64,000 nt of DNA from Euzebya rosea (lineage in GTDB: Bacteria; Actinomycetota; Nitriliruptoria; Euzebyales; Euzebyaceae): the NCBI RefSeq assembly GCF_003073135.1, contig NZ_PGDQ01000015.1, positions 118,077-182,076 on the forward strand, in the 5' to 3' direction. A program made the position numbers and the translations under genes. The notes below the pieces were generated by a model, which was not told the origin of the DNA, ran no database searches, and saw nothing but the letters and a program-made list of their open reading frames with translations. Each line of letters starts with the position of its first letter. Position 1 is the first letter of the stretch. Positions 9,256 to 17,640 of the stretch are shown one piece after another.

Positions 9256-10806
9256 ATGAAGGTTCCGTTGACCATCAACGATTTCCTGGACCGCGCGGTC
9301 GCGGTCTACCCCGATCGGCTGGCGATCGTGGACGAGCCGGACCAGCCGGCCCCGCCGCTGCCGGACATGACCTACCGCGACCTCGGTGACCACCGCCGGG
9401 CCATGGGTGCCGGCCTGGACAGGCTGGGCGTGCCGATGGGTGGCCGGGTGGCGATGGTCAGCCACAACTCCGCTCGCCTGCTGTCGGCGTTCTTCGGCGT
9501 CAGCGGCAACGGCCGGGTGTTCGTGCCGATCAACTTCCGCCTGCAGCGCGACGAGGTCGACTACATCGTCAAGCAGTCCGGCGCGGAGATGTTGCTGGTC
9601 GACCCGGAGCTGGCGTCCACGCTGTCCGACATCGAGGTCGACCGGTTCGCCGTGCTCGGCGAGGAGTCCGACGCGCTGCTGTACGACTGGGACGGCACCC
9701 CGCAGCCGTGGACGCCCGACGAGGACGCCACGGCGTCCATCAACTACACCTCCGGGACCACGGCCCGGCCCAAGGGCGTGCAGCAGACCCATCGGGCACG
9801 GTGGACCAACGCCGTCACCTTCGGCTGGCATGCCGCCGTCACCGACCGCGACGTCTACCTGCACACCCTCCCGATGTTCCACTGCGACGGCTGGGGGATG
9901 CTCTACACCGTCACCGGCATGGGGGTGCCCCACATCGTGCTGCGCAAGGTCGACGGCACGGAGATCCTCCGCCGGGTCGAGCGCCACGGCGTGACGCTGA
10001 TGTGCGCCGCACCCGCGGTCATCAACGCCGTGCTGGACGCCGCGCCGAGCTGGGACGGGCCGGTGCCCGGCCGAGACCGGGTCCGCGTCATCGTCGCCGG
10101 TGCGCCACCGCCAACGCGAACCATCGAGCGGGTCGAGACCGAGCTCGGCTGGGAGTTCATCCAGATCTACGGCCTGACCGAGACCGCGCCCCTGGTCACG
10201 ATGAACCGCTGCCGGCAGGAGTGGGACGAGCTGACCCCCCACGAACGGGCCGAGAAGCTCGGCCGGGCCGGCGCCCCGACCATCGGCATCACCATCGACA
10301 CCGCCCGCGACGGCGAGGTCCTGGCCCGCGGCAACCACATCCTGGCCGGGTACTGGGACAACCCCGAGGCCTCCGCGGACGCCCTGCGACCCGAGGACGG
10401 GGAGGAGGTCTGGTTCCACACCGGCGACGGTGGCGTCATCGACGACGAGGGCTACCTGTCCATCACCGACCGCAAGAAGGACGTGATCATCTCCGGCGGC
10501 GAGAACGTGTCGTCGATCGAGGTCGAGGACGTCATCTTCGCCCACCCCGACGTGGCGGAGGTCGCCGTGATCGGCGTGCCCGACGAGAAGTGGGGCGAGA
10601 CCGTCATCGCGCTGGTCCTGCCCAACCCCGGGGCGGAGCTGACCGAGCAGGACATCATCGACCACTGCCGGAAGACGCTGGCCCACTACAAGTGCCCGAC
10701 GAAGGTGGAGTTCCGCGAGGAGCTCGCCCGCACCGCCACCGGCAAGCTGCAGAAGTACAAGCTGCGCCAGCCCTACTGGGAGGGCATGGACAAGCAGGTC
10801 GGCTGA
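9256..10806 (+). CDS. AMP-forming acyl-CoA synthetase
   Basis: 516 residues with the ANL-superfamily motifs in order: P-loop NYTSGTTARPKGVQQTH (about 160), MFHCDGWG (about 205), IYGLTETAP (about 305), WFHTGDGGVIDDEGY (about 387), ITDRKKDVIISGGENVSS (about 408) and the C-terminal Lys in RTATGKLQKYKLR (about 500). It activates a carboxylic acid as acyl-AMP and transfers it to CoA; the H-C-D-G-W segment is common in medium- or long-chain and aryl acid ligases, but specificity cannot be read. GGAGGG at 9243-9248 supports ATG 9256. It may supply acyl-CoA to dehydrogenases that feed EtfBA encoded 2.3 kb on. Confidence 0.9.
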   Translation: MKVPLTINDFLDRAVAVYPDRLAIVDEPDQPAPPLPDMTYRDLGDHRRAMGAGLDRLGVPMGGRVAMVSHNSARLLSAFFGVSGNGRVFVPINFRLQRDEVDYIVKQSGAEMLLVDPELASTLSDIEVDRFAVLGEESDALLYDWDGTPQPWTPDEDATASINYTSGTTARPKGVQQTHRARWTNAVTFGWHAAVTDRDVYLHTLPMFHCDGWGMLYTVTGMGVPHIVLRKVDGTEILRRVERHGVTLMCAAPAVINAVLDAAPSWDGPVPGRDRVRVIVAGAPPPTRTIERVETELGWEFIQIYGLTETAPLVTMNRCRQEWDELTPHERAEKLGRAGAPTIGITIDTARDGEVLARGNHILAGYWDNPEASADALRPEDGEEVWFHTGDGGVIDDEGYLSITDRKKDVIISGGENVSSIEVEDVIFAHPDVAEVAVIGVPDEKWGETVIALVLPNPGAELTEQDIIDHCRKTLAHYKCPTKVEFREELARTATGKLQKYKLRQPYWEGMDKQVG

Positions 10807-10818
10807 CCCGCCGGCCCG

Positions 10819-11598
10819 TCAGGCGCTGCAGACCGCCAGCAGGTCGAGGCTGTCCCCGAGGTCGTCCTCGGACCACACGAAGTCGCGTGGGCCGATGCGT
10901 CGGACCAGGGTGTGCAGCCAGCGGGGCCATTCCTCGACCGGCTGCAGCACCATGTCGGTGAAGGCCCGGCCGGTGGCGTCCTCGGCTGCGGTGATCCGGG
11001 CGCCGTGGTGCAGGCCCAGCAGCCTGGTCACCGCGAAGCCACCGACGTCGGTCAGGCGTTCGACCAGCTCGACGGGCGAGAACTCCTCGACGTGGAAGAC
11101 GTTGGTCGGCTCGTGGCTGTGCGGGGTGAAGGTCAGCCGGTTGGGGGTGGCCACGATCAGCTCGCCGCCGGGCCGCAGGATCCGTCGCTGCTCGCCGAGG
11201 AACCGGCCGACGTCGGGCAGGTGCTCGATGACCTGCAGGTTGACCACGACGTCGGTCTCGCCCGTCGGCAGGCCGGTGTCGCAGATGTCGGCGGTCAGGA
11301 AGTCGACTGCCTCGGCGGACCCGTAGCGCCGACGGGCGTGCTCGGCGACGGTCTCGACCAGCTCGACCCCGGTGGCGGAGGCGGCGACCGCGCCCAGCAT
11401 GGCCGTGCCGTATCCCTCGCCCGATCCCGAGTCGACCACGCGCTTGCCGACGCTGCGCGCCGCCGCGAACCGGTAGGCGACGACGTGCCGCTGGAACCAG
11501 TAGTTCTCCTCGGGGATCCCGGGGACGGTCCGCTCGCCGGTCAGGGGCAACGACGGGGTCGGCTCGGCAGCGACAGGGGCCGTGGGTTCGACAGTCAT
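10819..11598 (-). CDS. SAM-dependent methyltransferase (Rv3030-like)
   Basis: 259 residues with a class I methyltransferase fold. Motif I is VVDSGSGEGYGTAML (Gly-rich, residue 60 on), then TGVELVE, a D-I-C-D segment, LQVIEHLPD (motif IV-like) and ILRPGGELIVATPN (motif V/VI). An opening PEENYWFQRHVVAYRFA is typical of this group. Together with the GH57 enzyme it resembles M. tuberculosis Rv3030/Rv3031, linked to methylglucose lipopolysaccharide synthesis; methylation of a sugar or lipid is therefore a reasonable inference. ATG 11598 was preferred over GTG 11625, because TACCCT at 11613-11608 lies 9 bases upstream (leaderless pattern). Confidence 0.85.
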   Translation of the reverse strand: MTVEPTAPVAAEPTPSLPLTGERTVPGIPEENYWFQRHVVAYRFAAARSVGKRVVDSGSGEGYGTAMLGAVAASATGVELVETVAEHARRRYGSAEAVDFLTADICDTGLPTGETDVVVNLQVIEHLPDVGRFLGEQRRILRPGGELIVATPNRLTFTPHSHEPTNVFHVEEFSPVELVERLTDVGGFAVTRLLGLHHGARITAAEDATGRAFTDMVLQPVEEWPRWLHTLVRRIGPRDFVWSEDDLGDSLDLLAVCSA

Positions 11599-11656
11599 GG
11601 GGTGGGGAGGGTAATCCGCCCGCACCGACGCCGGCGCATCGGCCTACGGTGGGGGC

Positions 11657-12958
11657 ATGGCCGAGCCGAGCCGACCCGCGGGTGGGGGCAGCGGCGCGCT
11701 CGTCCTGCTCCTGCTGGTCATCGGGGTCGCCCTGCTGGTCCGCAGTCCGGCCACCACACCGCAGCCGAACGGCCCCGTCGCAGCGTTCGCGAAGGCGCCC
11801 CCGCCGGTCACCCCCGAGGAGTACATGGCGGCCGTCGCCGGCGGCACGTGGACGACCTTCGGGGCCCGACCACCGGTCAACGGCTTCAACCCCGGCCCGT
11901 CGGTGTGGACCGGGACACAGCTGCTGGTCGGCTTCACCCCCGATGTCGCCCGCCTGGACCTGTCCGCCCCGCTGGGGGAGGCCTGGGTGTCCCTGCCGCC
12001 CCACCCCTCGGGGGCGGTGGACGTCGAGTCGGTGGTCCACCTCGACGGCGAGGTCATCACCTACGGCCCGACGACGTGCGCGGGCTGCGGGCCGACCCCG
12101 GCGGTCCATGCCCTGGACGTCGACACGGCGACGTGGCGCGAGCTGCCTCCCGTCCCCGGCGACGTGGCCGGGCAGTCGCAGCTGGTCGTCGTCGGCGGGC
12201 GCGTCGTCCTCGTCGGGACCGCCGAGGACGGCGTCGACGTGCACCTCCTCGACGAGGGTGTCGGCGCCTGGGTCGACCTCGACGCCCCGTCGCTGCCGGG
12301 CCCCGTTCGGTGGCAGGCCGTCGGGGCCGGCTCGTCGCTGATCGTGCTGGGCACGATGTCGCCGCCGGACGGCACGTCGGTGGGCGGGGCGCTCGCGTGG
12401 GATGCCGACCGTGGCTGGCGCGAGCTCGTCGACGGTGCGGTCCCGCCCCCGGGCGTGGAGCAGGCGGCGGCGGTGTGGACTGGGGAGGAGGTCGTCGTGC
12501 TGGGCGGCCGGGAGGCGGACGGGGACAGCCCGTACGCGCGCGCCTGGGCCCTCCGTGTGGGAGAAGGGGAGTGGCGACGACTGCCACCCCTCCCGGCATC
12601 GTTCGTGGCCATGCCGGACCTGTCGCGGGTCCGGATGCTGGACGGGCTGGTCGGCACGTGGGACGGACAGCAGGCGGTGTTCGTCGGCGGCCTGACCGCG
12701 CCGTTGTTCGCCTCGTGGATCCCGGGGACCGGGTGGGCGATGCGGCTGCCGACCAGCCCCCGGGCGGGCGGCCGGGTGTGGTGGACCGGGGAGCAGCTGC
12801 TGTTGTGGGGTGGGGTGGACCGGGGCGGCCCGGCCCAGGACCTGCAGCTGTGGCCGACCCGCCCGGGCTTCTCCGGCACCGCCGTCGACGACGGGGACAC
12901 GGGGGTGGCCGAGGAGCTCGACCACGCCGATGTGGGAGTCGACCCCGCAGGTGGGTAG
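11657..12958 (+). CDS. Membrane-anchored or secreted kelch/propeller-like protein
   Basis: 433 residues. A short charged start and one hydrophobic segment (ALVLLLLVIGVALLV) are followed by an exported part with five or six repeats of about 50 residues: paired strands with V-W-T-G-x-Q/E-L/V-L/V-V-x-G and a Trp-containing strand (AWVSLPPHP, TWRELPPVPG, EWRRLPPLPA). This is the pattern of kelch or galactose-oxidase-like propellers. No catalytic residues can be assigned; it probably binds carbohydrate or protein outside the cell. TACGGT at 11645-11650 lies 6 bases before ATG, with no ribosome site. It separates the methyltransferase from EtfBA. Confidence 0.75.
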   Translation: MAEPSRPAGGGSGALVLLLLVIGVALLVRSPATTPQPNGPVAAFAKAPPPVTPEEYMAAVAGGTWTTFGARPPVNGFNPGPSVWTGTQLLVGFTPDVARLDLSAPLGEAWVSLPPHPSGAVDVESVVHLDGEVITYGPTTCAGCGPTPAVHALDVDTATWRELPPVPGDVAGQSQLVVVGGRVVLVGTAEDGVDVHLLDEGVGAWVDLDAPSLPGPVRWQAVGAGSSLIVLGTMSPPDGTSVGGALAWDADRGWRELVDGAVPPPGVEQAAAVWTGEEVVVLGGREADGDSPYARAWALRVGEGEWRRLPPLPASFVAMPDLSRVRMLDGLVGTWDGQQAVFVGGLTAPLFASWIPGTGWAMRLPTSPRAGGRVWWTGEQLLLWGGVDRGGPAQDLQLWPTRPGFSGTAVDDGDTGVAEELDHADVGVDPAGG

Positions 12959-12993
12959 GCTCCGCCACGATTTCGGGACGACGGCTTCGCGAT

Positions 12994-13009
12994 GTTACCG
13001 TTCGGTAAC
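12994..13009. promoter_or_regulatory. TetR-type palindromic operator upstream of etfB
   Basis: GTTACCG-TT-CGGTAAC has perfect 7-base arms and lies 88 bases before the EtfB start in the only non-coding stretch ahead of the operon. Palindromes of this size and symmetry are usual for TetR-family regulators of acyl-CoA metabolism. No regulator gene of that family is in the window. Confidence 0.5.
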
Positions 13010-13097
13010 CAGACTCAGCGGGTCCGACGTGCATCCAGCCAGACGCCGACGCTCGCCCCGTTCTCTTTCCGTCCCCAACGACTGTGAGGCAAAAACC

Positions 13098-13889
13098 GTG
13101 CGAATCATCTGCCCGGTCAAGCGCGTGCCGGACACGGCCGCAGAGAAGAAGGTCACCGAGGACCTGACCGTCGACCGCGATTCGGTCGAGGCCATCCTCA
13201 ACGCCAACGACGAGTGGTCGATCGAGGAGGCGCTGCGGATCAAGGAATCCCGCGACGACGTCGAGATCGTGGCCCTCTGCATGGGGCCCGACACGGCCCA
13301 GCAGACCGTCCGCAAGGCCCTGTCCTACGGGCTGGACGCGGCCATCCAGATCACCGACGACGCCGTCGCCGGCTCCGACGCCGTGGCGACCGCCCGCGTC
13401 CTGGCCGCCGCGCTGAAGGACGAGGAGTGGGACCTCATCATCATGGGCAACCAGTCCTCCGACGCCCGGTCGATGCTGGTCCCCGCGATGCTGGCGGAGT
13501 TCCTCGACGTCCCGGCGCTGACCTACGCCAAGCGCCTCGCCGTGGGCGATGACGGTTCGGTCGAGGCCGACCGCGAGACCGCCGGTGGCCACGAGACCGT
13601 GCAGGCCACCCTGCCGGCCGTCGTCTCCGTCGTCGAGGCCATCAACGAGCCGCGCTACCCCAACTTCAAGGGGATCATGGCGGCCAAGAAGAAGCCGCTG
13701 GAGACCAAGGACCTGGCTGCCATCGGCCTGTCCGCCGACGACGCCGGCCACGCCGGGTCGGCCACCAAGGTCCTCGAGGCCACGCCCAAGCCCCCCAAGG
13801 AGGCCGGCGAGAAGATCGAGGACGACGGGACCGGGCAGGTGGGTGCGAAGGCGCTCGTCGACTTCCTGGTCGAGAAGAAGTTCATCTAG
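13098..13889 (+). CDS. etfB: Electron transfer flavoprotein, beta subunit
   Basis: 263 residues, the usual size for the beta subunit. It binds AMP and, with the alpha subunit, carries electrons from acyl-CoA dehydrogenases to the quinone pool. Visible are the N-terminal strand CPVKRVPDTAAEKK, the nucleotide-binding stretch DLIIMGNQSSDARSMLVPAMLAE (about 117) and the recognition-loop end EAINEPRYPNFKGIMAAKKKP (about 185). GTG 13098 is supported by TGAGG 8 bases upstream and by the conserved N-terminal strand. etfA follows after 30 bases; the pair equals Rv3029c-Rv3028c in the M. tuberculosis neighbourhood. A possible TetR-type operator lies upstream. Confidence 0.95.
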   Translation: MRIICPVKRVPDTAAEKKVTEDLTVDRDSVEAILNANDEWSIEEALRIKESRDDVEIVALCMGPDTAQQTVRKALSYGLDAAIQITDDAVAGSDAVATARVLAAALKDEEWDLIIMGNQSSDARSMLVPAMLAEFLDVPALTYAKRLAVGDDGSVEADRETAGGHETVQATLPAVVSVVEAINEPRYPNFKGIMAAKKKPLETKDLAAIGLSADDAGHAGSATKVLEATPKPPKEAGEKIEDDGTGQVGAKALVDFLVEKKFI

Positions 13890-13919
13890 CCAGACGAGAC
13901 GCCACAAGGAGCATCGAAC

Positions 13920-14894
13920 ATGACTGACATCCTCGTCCTCGTCGAGCACGACGCAGGAACCCCGAAGAAGATCTCCAACCAGATCCTGACCGCCGCCAAG
14001 GCCAAGGGTGACGGCGACGTCATCGCCGCGCTGTTCGGCGCGGGTGCCGCCGAGGCCGCCGACAAGGTCGGCGAGTACGGCGCGACCAAGGCGCTGGTCT
14101 GGGAAGGTGCCGAGGCCGACGACTACGCCACCGAGCCGAAGGTCGCCGCCCTGCAGGCTGCGATCGAGGCCTCCGGCGCGTCGATCGTGCTGTACGCCGC
14201 TGACCCGTTCGTCACCGACGTCGTCGCCCGCTGCGCCGTGCGCGTCGGCGGTGGCGTCGTTGCCGACGCCGTCGACCTCGAGCTCGAGGGCGACCGCATG
14301 GTGGCCACCAAGGCCATCTTCGGTGGCGACATGAACTCCCGTTGCCAGGTGCAGGGCGACCGCACCCAGTTCGTGGGTGTGAAGGCCAACAGCTTCCAGG
14401 CGGAGTCCTCCGGCGGCGGCGCTGCCGAGGTCACCACCCTGGACGTCTCCCTGCCCGAGAGCGCGACCCGCGCCAAGATCTCCGACCGCGTCGAGGCCGA
14501 GGCCTCGGGTCGTCCGGAGATGACCGAGGCGGCCATCATCGTCTCGGGCGGGCGTGGTTTGGGCAACGCCGAGGGCTTCGACCTCGTCGGCGAGCTGGCC
14601 GACGCGCTCGGCGGTGCCGTCGGTGCGTCGCGTGCGGCGACCGACGCCGGCTGGATCCCCCACAACCACCAGATCGGCCAGACCGGCAAGACCGTGTCCC
14701 CGAGCCTGTACGTGGCCAGCGGCATCTCCGGCGCCATCCAGCACCGCGCCGGCATGCAGACGTCCCAGACCATCGCGGTCATCAACAAGGACGCCGAGGC
14801 CCCGATCTTCTCCATCGCCGACATCGGCATCGTGGGCGACCTGTACAAGGTCATCCCGCCGCTGGTCGAGGAGATCAACAAGCGCAAGGGCTGA
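13920..14894 (+). CDS. etfA: Electron transfer flavoprotein, alpha subunit
   Basis: 324 residues. The C-terminal FAD-binding domain contains the ETF-alpha signature, with SPSLYVASGISGAIQHRAGM and the next SQTIAVINKDAEAPIFSIAD, and the following GIVGDLYKVIPPL. It holds the FAD that takes electrons from dehydrogenases and passes them to ETF-quinone oxidoreductase. AAGGAG at 13906-13911 lies 8 bases before ATG 13920. It is co-transcribed with etfB. The operon ends at a strong hairpin at 14999. Confidence 0.95.
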   Translation: MTDILVLVEHDAGTPKKISNQILTAAKAKGDGDVIAALFGAGAAEAADKVGEYGATKALVWEGAEADDYATEPKVAALQAAIEASGASIVLYAADPFVTDVVARCAVRVGGGVVADAVDLELEGDRMVATKAIFGGDMNSRCQVQGDRTQFVGVKANSFQAESSGGGAAEVTTLDVSLPESATRAKISDRVEAEASGRPEMTEAAIIVSGGRGLGNAEGFDLVGELADALGGAVGASRAATDAGWIPHNHQIGQTGKTVSPSLYVASGISGAIQHRAGMQTSQTIAVINKDAEAPIFSIADIGIVGDLYKVIPPLVEEINKRKG

Positions 14895-14910
14895 GCGAGC
14901 ACCCGAGCCC

Positions 14911-14966
14911 GCGACGCAGGAGCGTTGCGAGGCGCGGAGCGAAGCCCGTCCGCTGCGGAGCAGCGG
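14911..14966. repeat. Small mosaic of extragenic palindromes after etfA
   Basis: GCGACGC and GCGTTGC (one mismatch) form a first imperfect hairpin at 14911-14928. CCGCTGC-GGA-GCAGCGG forms a perfect 7-bp stem at 14950-14966. The tract sits between the etfA stop and its terminator; no coding signal is seen in it. Confidence 0.4.
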
Positions 14967-14998
14967 CAATGAACAAGGGCTAGAACTCCTCGTTTCTC

Positions 14999-15030
14999 GA
15001 CACCCCGCTGGCTTCGGCCGGCGGGGTGTC
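14999..15030 (+). terminator. Strong hairpin ending the etfBA operon
   Basis: A 14-bp stem with one mismatch, beginning GACACCCCGC and ending GCGGGGTGTC, closes on a TTCG tetraloop. Only a weak T content follows. Confidence 0.75.
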
Positions 15031-15141
15031 GTCGTGTTCGGCCACGCAGGTGTCCGTCGGTCGTTCGGACGGTTTGGGACCGCCGATGCGGGGCTATGTG
15101 TTCCGGTGACGCACCCCCGCCACACCAAGGAGATGACCCAC

Positions 15142-15639
15142 ATGGCCGCTTGGCCCGTAGCCGGACTCGACGACGCAACCGCCGAGAAGGTTCGCACGCT
15201 GCTGCAGGAGCGCCTCGTCGCGCTGATCGACCTCCAGCTGACCCTGAAGCACGTGCACTGGAACGTGGTCGGCCCCAACTTCATCGGGGTCCACGAGATG
15301 CTCGACCCGCACGTGGAGACCGTCCGCGGCTTCACCGACACCGTCGCCGAGCGCATCGCCACCCTCGGCGGCCAGCCGATCGGCACGCCCGGCCACGTCG
15401 CCTCGACCCGCAGCTGGGACGAGTACGACGTCCGCCGCGCCAACGTCGAGACCCACCTCAAGGCGCTGGACGCCGTGTACTGCGGCTTGATCAGCGACCA
15501 CCGCAAGGTGATGGAGGAGCTCGAGGAGCTGGACCTGGTCAGCCACGACATGTTCGTCGAGCAGACCGAGGCCCTCGAGCTGCAGCAGTGGTTCGTCCGC
15601 GCACACCTCGCCAACGCCGACGGCGAGCTGCCCGGCTAG
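15142..15639 (+). CDS. dps: Dps-family ferritin-like DNA-protection protein
   Basis: 165 residues, the size of Dps subunits. Dps dodecamers oxidise Fe(II) with peroxide at inter-subunit sites and can coat DNA under stress. The ferroxidase residues fit the family: His in TLKHVHWNVVG, the downstream D-P-H-V-E-T segment and the E-R-I-A helix; the C-terminal four-helix-bundle helix (FVEQTEALELQQWFVRAHL) is intact. AAGGAG at 15127-15132 favours ATG 15142 (9 bases) over ATG 15133, which directly abuts it. It is a single-gene unit between two hairpins. Confidence 0.93.
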   Translation: MAAWPVAGLDDATAEKVRTLLQERLVALIDLQLTLKHVHWNVVGPNFIGVHEMLDPHVETVRGFTDTVAERIATLGGQPIGTPGHVASTRSWDEYDVRRANVETHLKALDAVYCGLISDHRKVMEELEELDLVSHDMFVEQTEALELQQWFVRAHLANADGELPG

Positions 15640-15673
15640 CCCCGGCCCTCACCGACCCAGCCCTTCCAGGGAC

Positions 15674-15706
15674 CACGAGACCGCCTCCATCGGGGGTGGT
15701 CTCGTG
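15674..15706 (+). terminator. Hairpin after dps
   Basis: CACGAGACC pairs with GGTCTCGTG around a 15-base loop that can pair further. It begins 35 bases after the dps stop and ends just before the next promoter. Confidence 0.6.
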
Positions 15707-15713
15707 CGTGGGG

Positions 15714-15743
15714 TTGACATGTGACCAATGGGTCACCTATTGT
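15714..15743 (+). promoter_or_regulatory. Promoter with palindromic operator between -35 and -10 (autoregulation of the ArsR fusion)
   Basis: TTGACA (15714-15719) and TATTGT (15738-15743) are 18 bases apart. The perfect inverted repeat GTGACC-AATG-GGTCAC (15721-15736) fills the spacer, so a bound repressor would block polymerase. Transcription would begin near the GTG start at 15752. Confidence 0.7.
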
Positions 15744-15751
15744 GCGCCAGT

Positions 15752-16504
15752 GTGGACGAGGTGTTCAGGGCGCTGGGGGACCCGACGAGGCGACAGCTGC
15801 TGGACGCGCTGTTCGTCGAGGACGGGCAGACCCTCAGCGGGCTGGAGGCTCGGTTCGAGATGACGCGGTTCGGGGTCGCCAAGCACCTGAAGGTGCTGGA
15901 GGAGGCCGGGCTGGTCGTCGTCCGACGGCAGGGGCGAGAGAAGCACCACCATCTCAACCCCGTCCCCATCAGGCTGGTCCACGACCGGTGGGTCAGCAAG
16001 TACCGGGAGGGCTGGGCCGGGATGCTCAGCGAGCTCAAGCACGAACTGGAGACCACGATGGAGAAGGTGTACGAGATCTACATCCGCACCACGCCGCAGC
16101 GGCTGTGGGAGGCCATCACCGACCCGACGATCCGGGCCAAGTACAACTTCGGGGCCGGAGTCACCTCCGACTGGAAGGTGGGCTCGCCCCTCCGCATGGC
16201 CCACCCCGAGGCGGGCGTCGAGCTGGGTGAGGGCGAGGTCCTCGAGGTCGATCCGCCGACCAGGCTCGTCCATTCCCTCCGGGCGCTGTGGAGCGACGAC
16301 GTCAGGGCCGAGGGCACCTCACGTGTCACGTGGGAGATCGAGCAGGTCGAGGACTCCTGCCGGCTGACCGTCGTGCACGACGAGCTGCGCGAGGACGCCA
16401 ACGACGAGCTCTACGGCGGCTGGCCCATGATCCTCTCCGGTCTCAAGACCTGGCTGGAGAGCGGTGAGCTGCTGACCACCCCCGGCTCCCTGATGTACTC
16501 GTGA
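15752..16504 (+). CDS. ArsR-type regulator fused to an SRPBCC (AHSA1) domain
   Basis: 250 residues. The first 100 form a winged helix: VFRALGDPTRRQLLDALF, the recognition region ARFEMTRFGVAKHLKVLEEAGLV and a wing with VVRRQGREKHHHL. Residues 110-245 form an AHSA1/SRPBCC hydrophobic-ligand-binding domain (VYEIYIRTTPQRLWEAITDP, then an L-L-x-G-G-W-P-M-I-L-x-G-L-K end). Such fusions are thought to sense a small hydrophobic ligand. An ATG at 15728 lies inside the operator/promoter, so I prefer GTG 15752 as a leaderless start. The next gene starts on its stop codon (TGATG), so the two are co-translated. Confidence 0.88.
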   Translation: MDEVFRALGDPTRRQLLDALFVEDGQTLSGLEARFEMTRFGVAKHLKVLEEAGLVVVRRQGREKHHHLNPVPIRLVHDRWVSKYREGWAGMLSELKHELETTMEKVYEIYIRTTPQRLWEAITDPTIRAKYNFGAGVTSDWKVGSPLRMAHPEAGVELGEGEVLEVDPPTRLVHSLRALWSDDVRAEGTSRVTWEIEQVEDSCRLTVVHDELREDANDELYGGWPMILSGLKTWLESGELLTTPGSLMYS

Positions 16505-16953
16505 TGGACTTCCTCATCGAGCTGATCCTGCTGCCCGTGACCGACGTGGACCGGGCGAAGGCCTTCTACGCCGACCGGCTCGGCTGGTCGGTCAAGGTGG
16601 ACCACCAGCAGAGCGATACCTTCCGGGTCGTGCAGGTGGATCCACCGGGGTCGTCCTGCTCCGCGACGTTCGGCGTCGGCATCACCGAACCCGGCGCCCC
16701 GCCCGTGAAGGGCACCCACCTCGTCGTGCGTGACATCGCCGCCGCCCGCGACCTGCTCACTGGCAACGGGGTGGAGGTCAGTGAGATCCGACACATGACC
16801 GAGCATGGCTGGCAGCCGGGTGCCGACCCCGAGCACCGGGACTACGCGTCGTTCGCCGACTTCGCCGACCCCGACGACAACACCTGGGTCCTCCAGGAGG
16901 TCGGGCACCCCGCCTCGGCAGGAGTGACGAACCGGCCGCCCGACGTGACGTAG
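16504..16953 (+). CDS. VOC/glyoxalase-fold protein
   Basis: 149 residues forming two beta-alpha-beta-beta-beta units of the vicinal oxygen chelate fold: LPVTDVDRAKAFYADRLGWS at the start and FADPDDNTWVLQEVG at the end, the latter keeping the usual D-P-x-x-N. It may be a lactoylglutathione-lyase-like or dioxygenase-like enzyme or an antibiotic-binding protein. Co-translation with the ArsR-SRPBCC regulator suggests that it acts on the same small molecule the regulator senses. Confidence 0.85.
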   Translation: MDFLIELILLPVTDVDRAKAFYADRLGWSVKVDHQQSDTFRVVQVDPPGSSCSATFGVGITEPGAPPVKGTHLVVRDIAAARDLLTGNGVEVSEIRHMTEHGWQPGADPEHRDYASFADFADPDDNTWVLQEVGHPASAGVTNRPPDVT

Positions 16954-16992
16954 GCTGCGTTCGGGACGATCGGTTCCGTGCCGGAAGGGGTG

Positions 16993-17631
16993 ATGATGGA
17001 CGACGCCGTACCCACCCAGCCGTCGAGGGGTGGACGGCTGCTGCCGCACGACTGGGATGCCGCCTACGACGGCACGCCGCCGTGGGACATCGGACGCCCG
17101 CAGGCACCGTTCGTCGCCCTGGTCGAGTCCGGCACGTTGCGTGGCCGGGTGCTGGACCTGGGATGCGGGACCGGTGAGCACGCACTGCTGGCGGCCGAGC
17201 TCGGGCTGTCGGCCACCGGCGTGGACATCGCCCCCGCGGCGATCGAGCGGGCCCGGGCCAAGGCGCGCGAGCGGGGCCTGGACGTGCGCTTCCTCGCCCG
17301 CGACGCGTTGACCCTCGACGAGCTCGGGGAGACCTTCGACGTCGTGCTCGACTGCGGGTTCTTCCACGTGCTTCCTGACGACGCACGACCGCGCTTGGTC
17401 GAGAGGCTCCGGACGGTCCTGTCGCCGGGCGGGACGTACCACCTGCTGTGCTTCAGCGATCGCGTGCCGGGCGATGACGGGCCACGCCGGATCACGCAGG
17501 CCGAGATCCTCGAGGTGTTCGACGGGCACGGCCTCGACGTCGCGTCGATCGACGAGTCGGGCATCGAGGCCACGTTCCTCGACGTGCCGGTGCCGGCGTG
17601 GTTGGCCCGGGTGGTCCGCCGGGCGGCCTGA
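16993..17631 (+). CDS. Class I SAM-dependent methyltransferase (TPMT-like)
   Basis: 212 residues from ATG 16993 (ATG 16996 is equally possible; GGAAGGGG lies just upstream). The opening DWDAAYDGTPPWDIGRPQAPF is typical of thiopurine-methyltransferase-like proteins. Motif I is VLDLGCGTGEHALLAAELG, followed by ATGVDIA and a post-motif VVLDCGFFHVL; the C-terminal half is complete. The gene comes 39 bases after the glyoxalase-like gene and may belong to the same transcript. Methyl acceptor unknown; relatives act on thiols, metalloids or xenobiotics. Confidence 0.85.
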   Translation: MMDDAVPTQPSRGGRLLPHDWDAAYDGTPPWDIGRPQAPFVALVESGTLRGRVLDLGCGTGEHALLAAELGLSATGVDIAPAAIERARAKARERGLDVRFLARDALTLDELGETFDVVLDCGFFHVLPDDARPRLVERLRTVLSPGGTYHLLCFSDRVPGDDGPRRITQAEILEVFDGHGLDVASIDESGIEATFLDVPVPAWLARVVRRAA

Positions 17632-17640
17632 CACCAGGAC

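Noticed and set aside
12057..15614. A 1185-residue minus-strand open frame opposite etfB, etfA and dps
   Set aside because: Low-complexity translation, no motifs, and the opposite strand holds three well-supported genes.
15728..15751. ATG 15728 as the start of the ArsR-SRPBCC gene
   Set aside because: The codon lies within the palindromic operator between the -35 and -10 boxes, so it would not be transcribed from that promoter.
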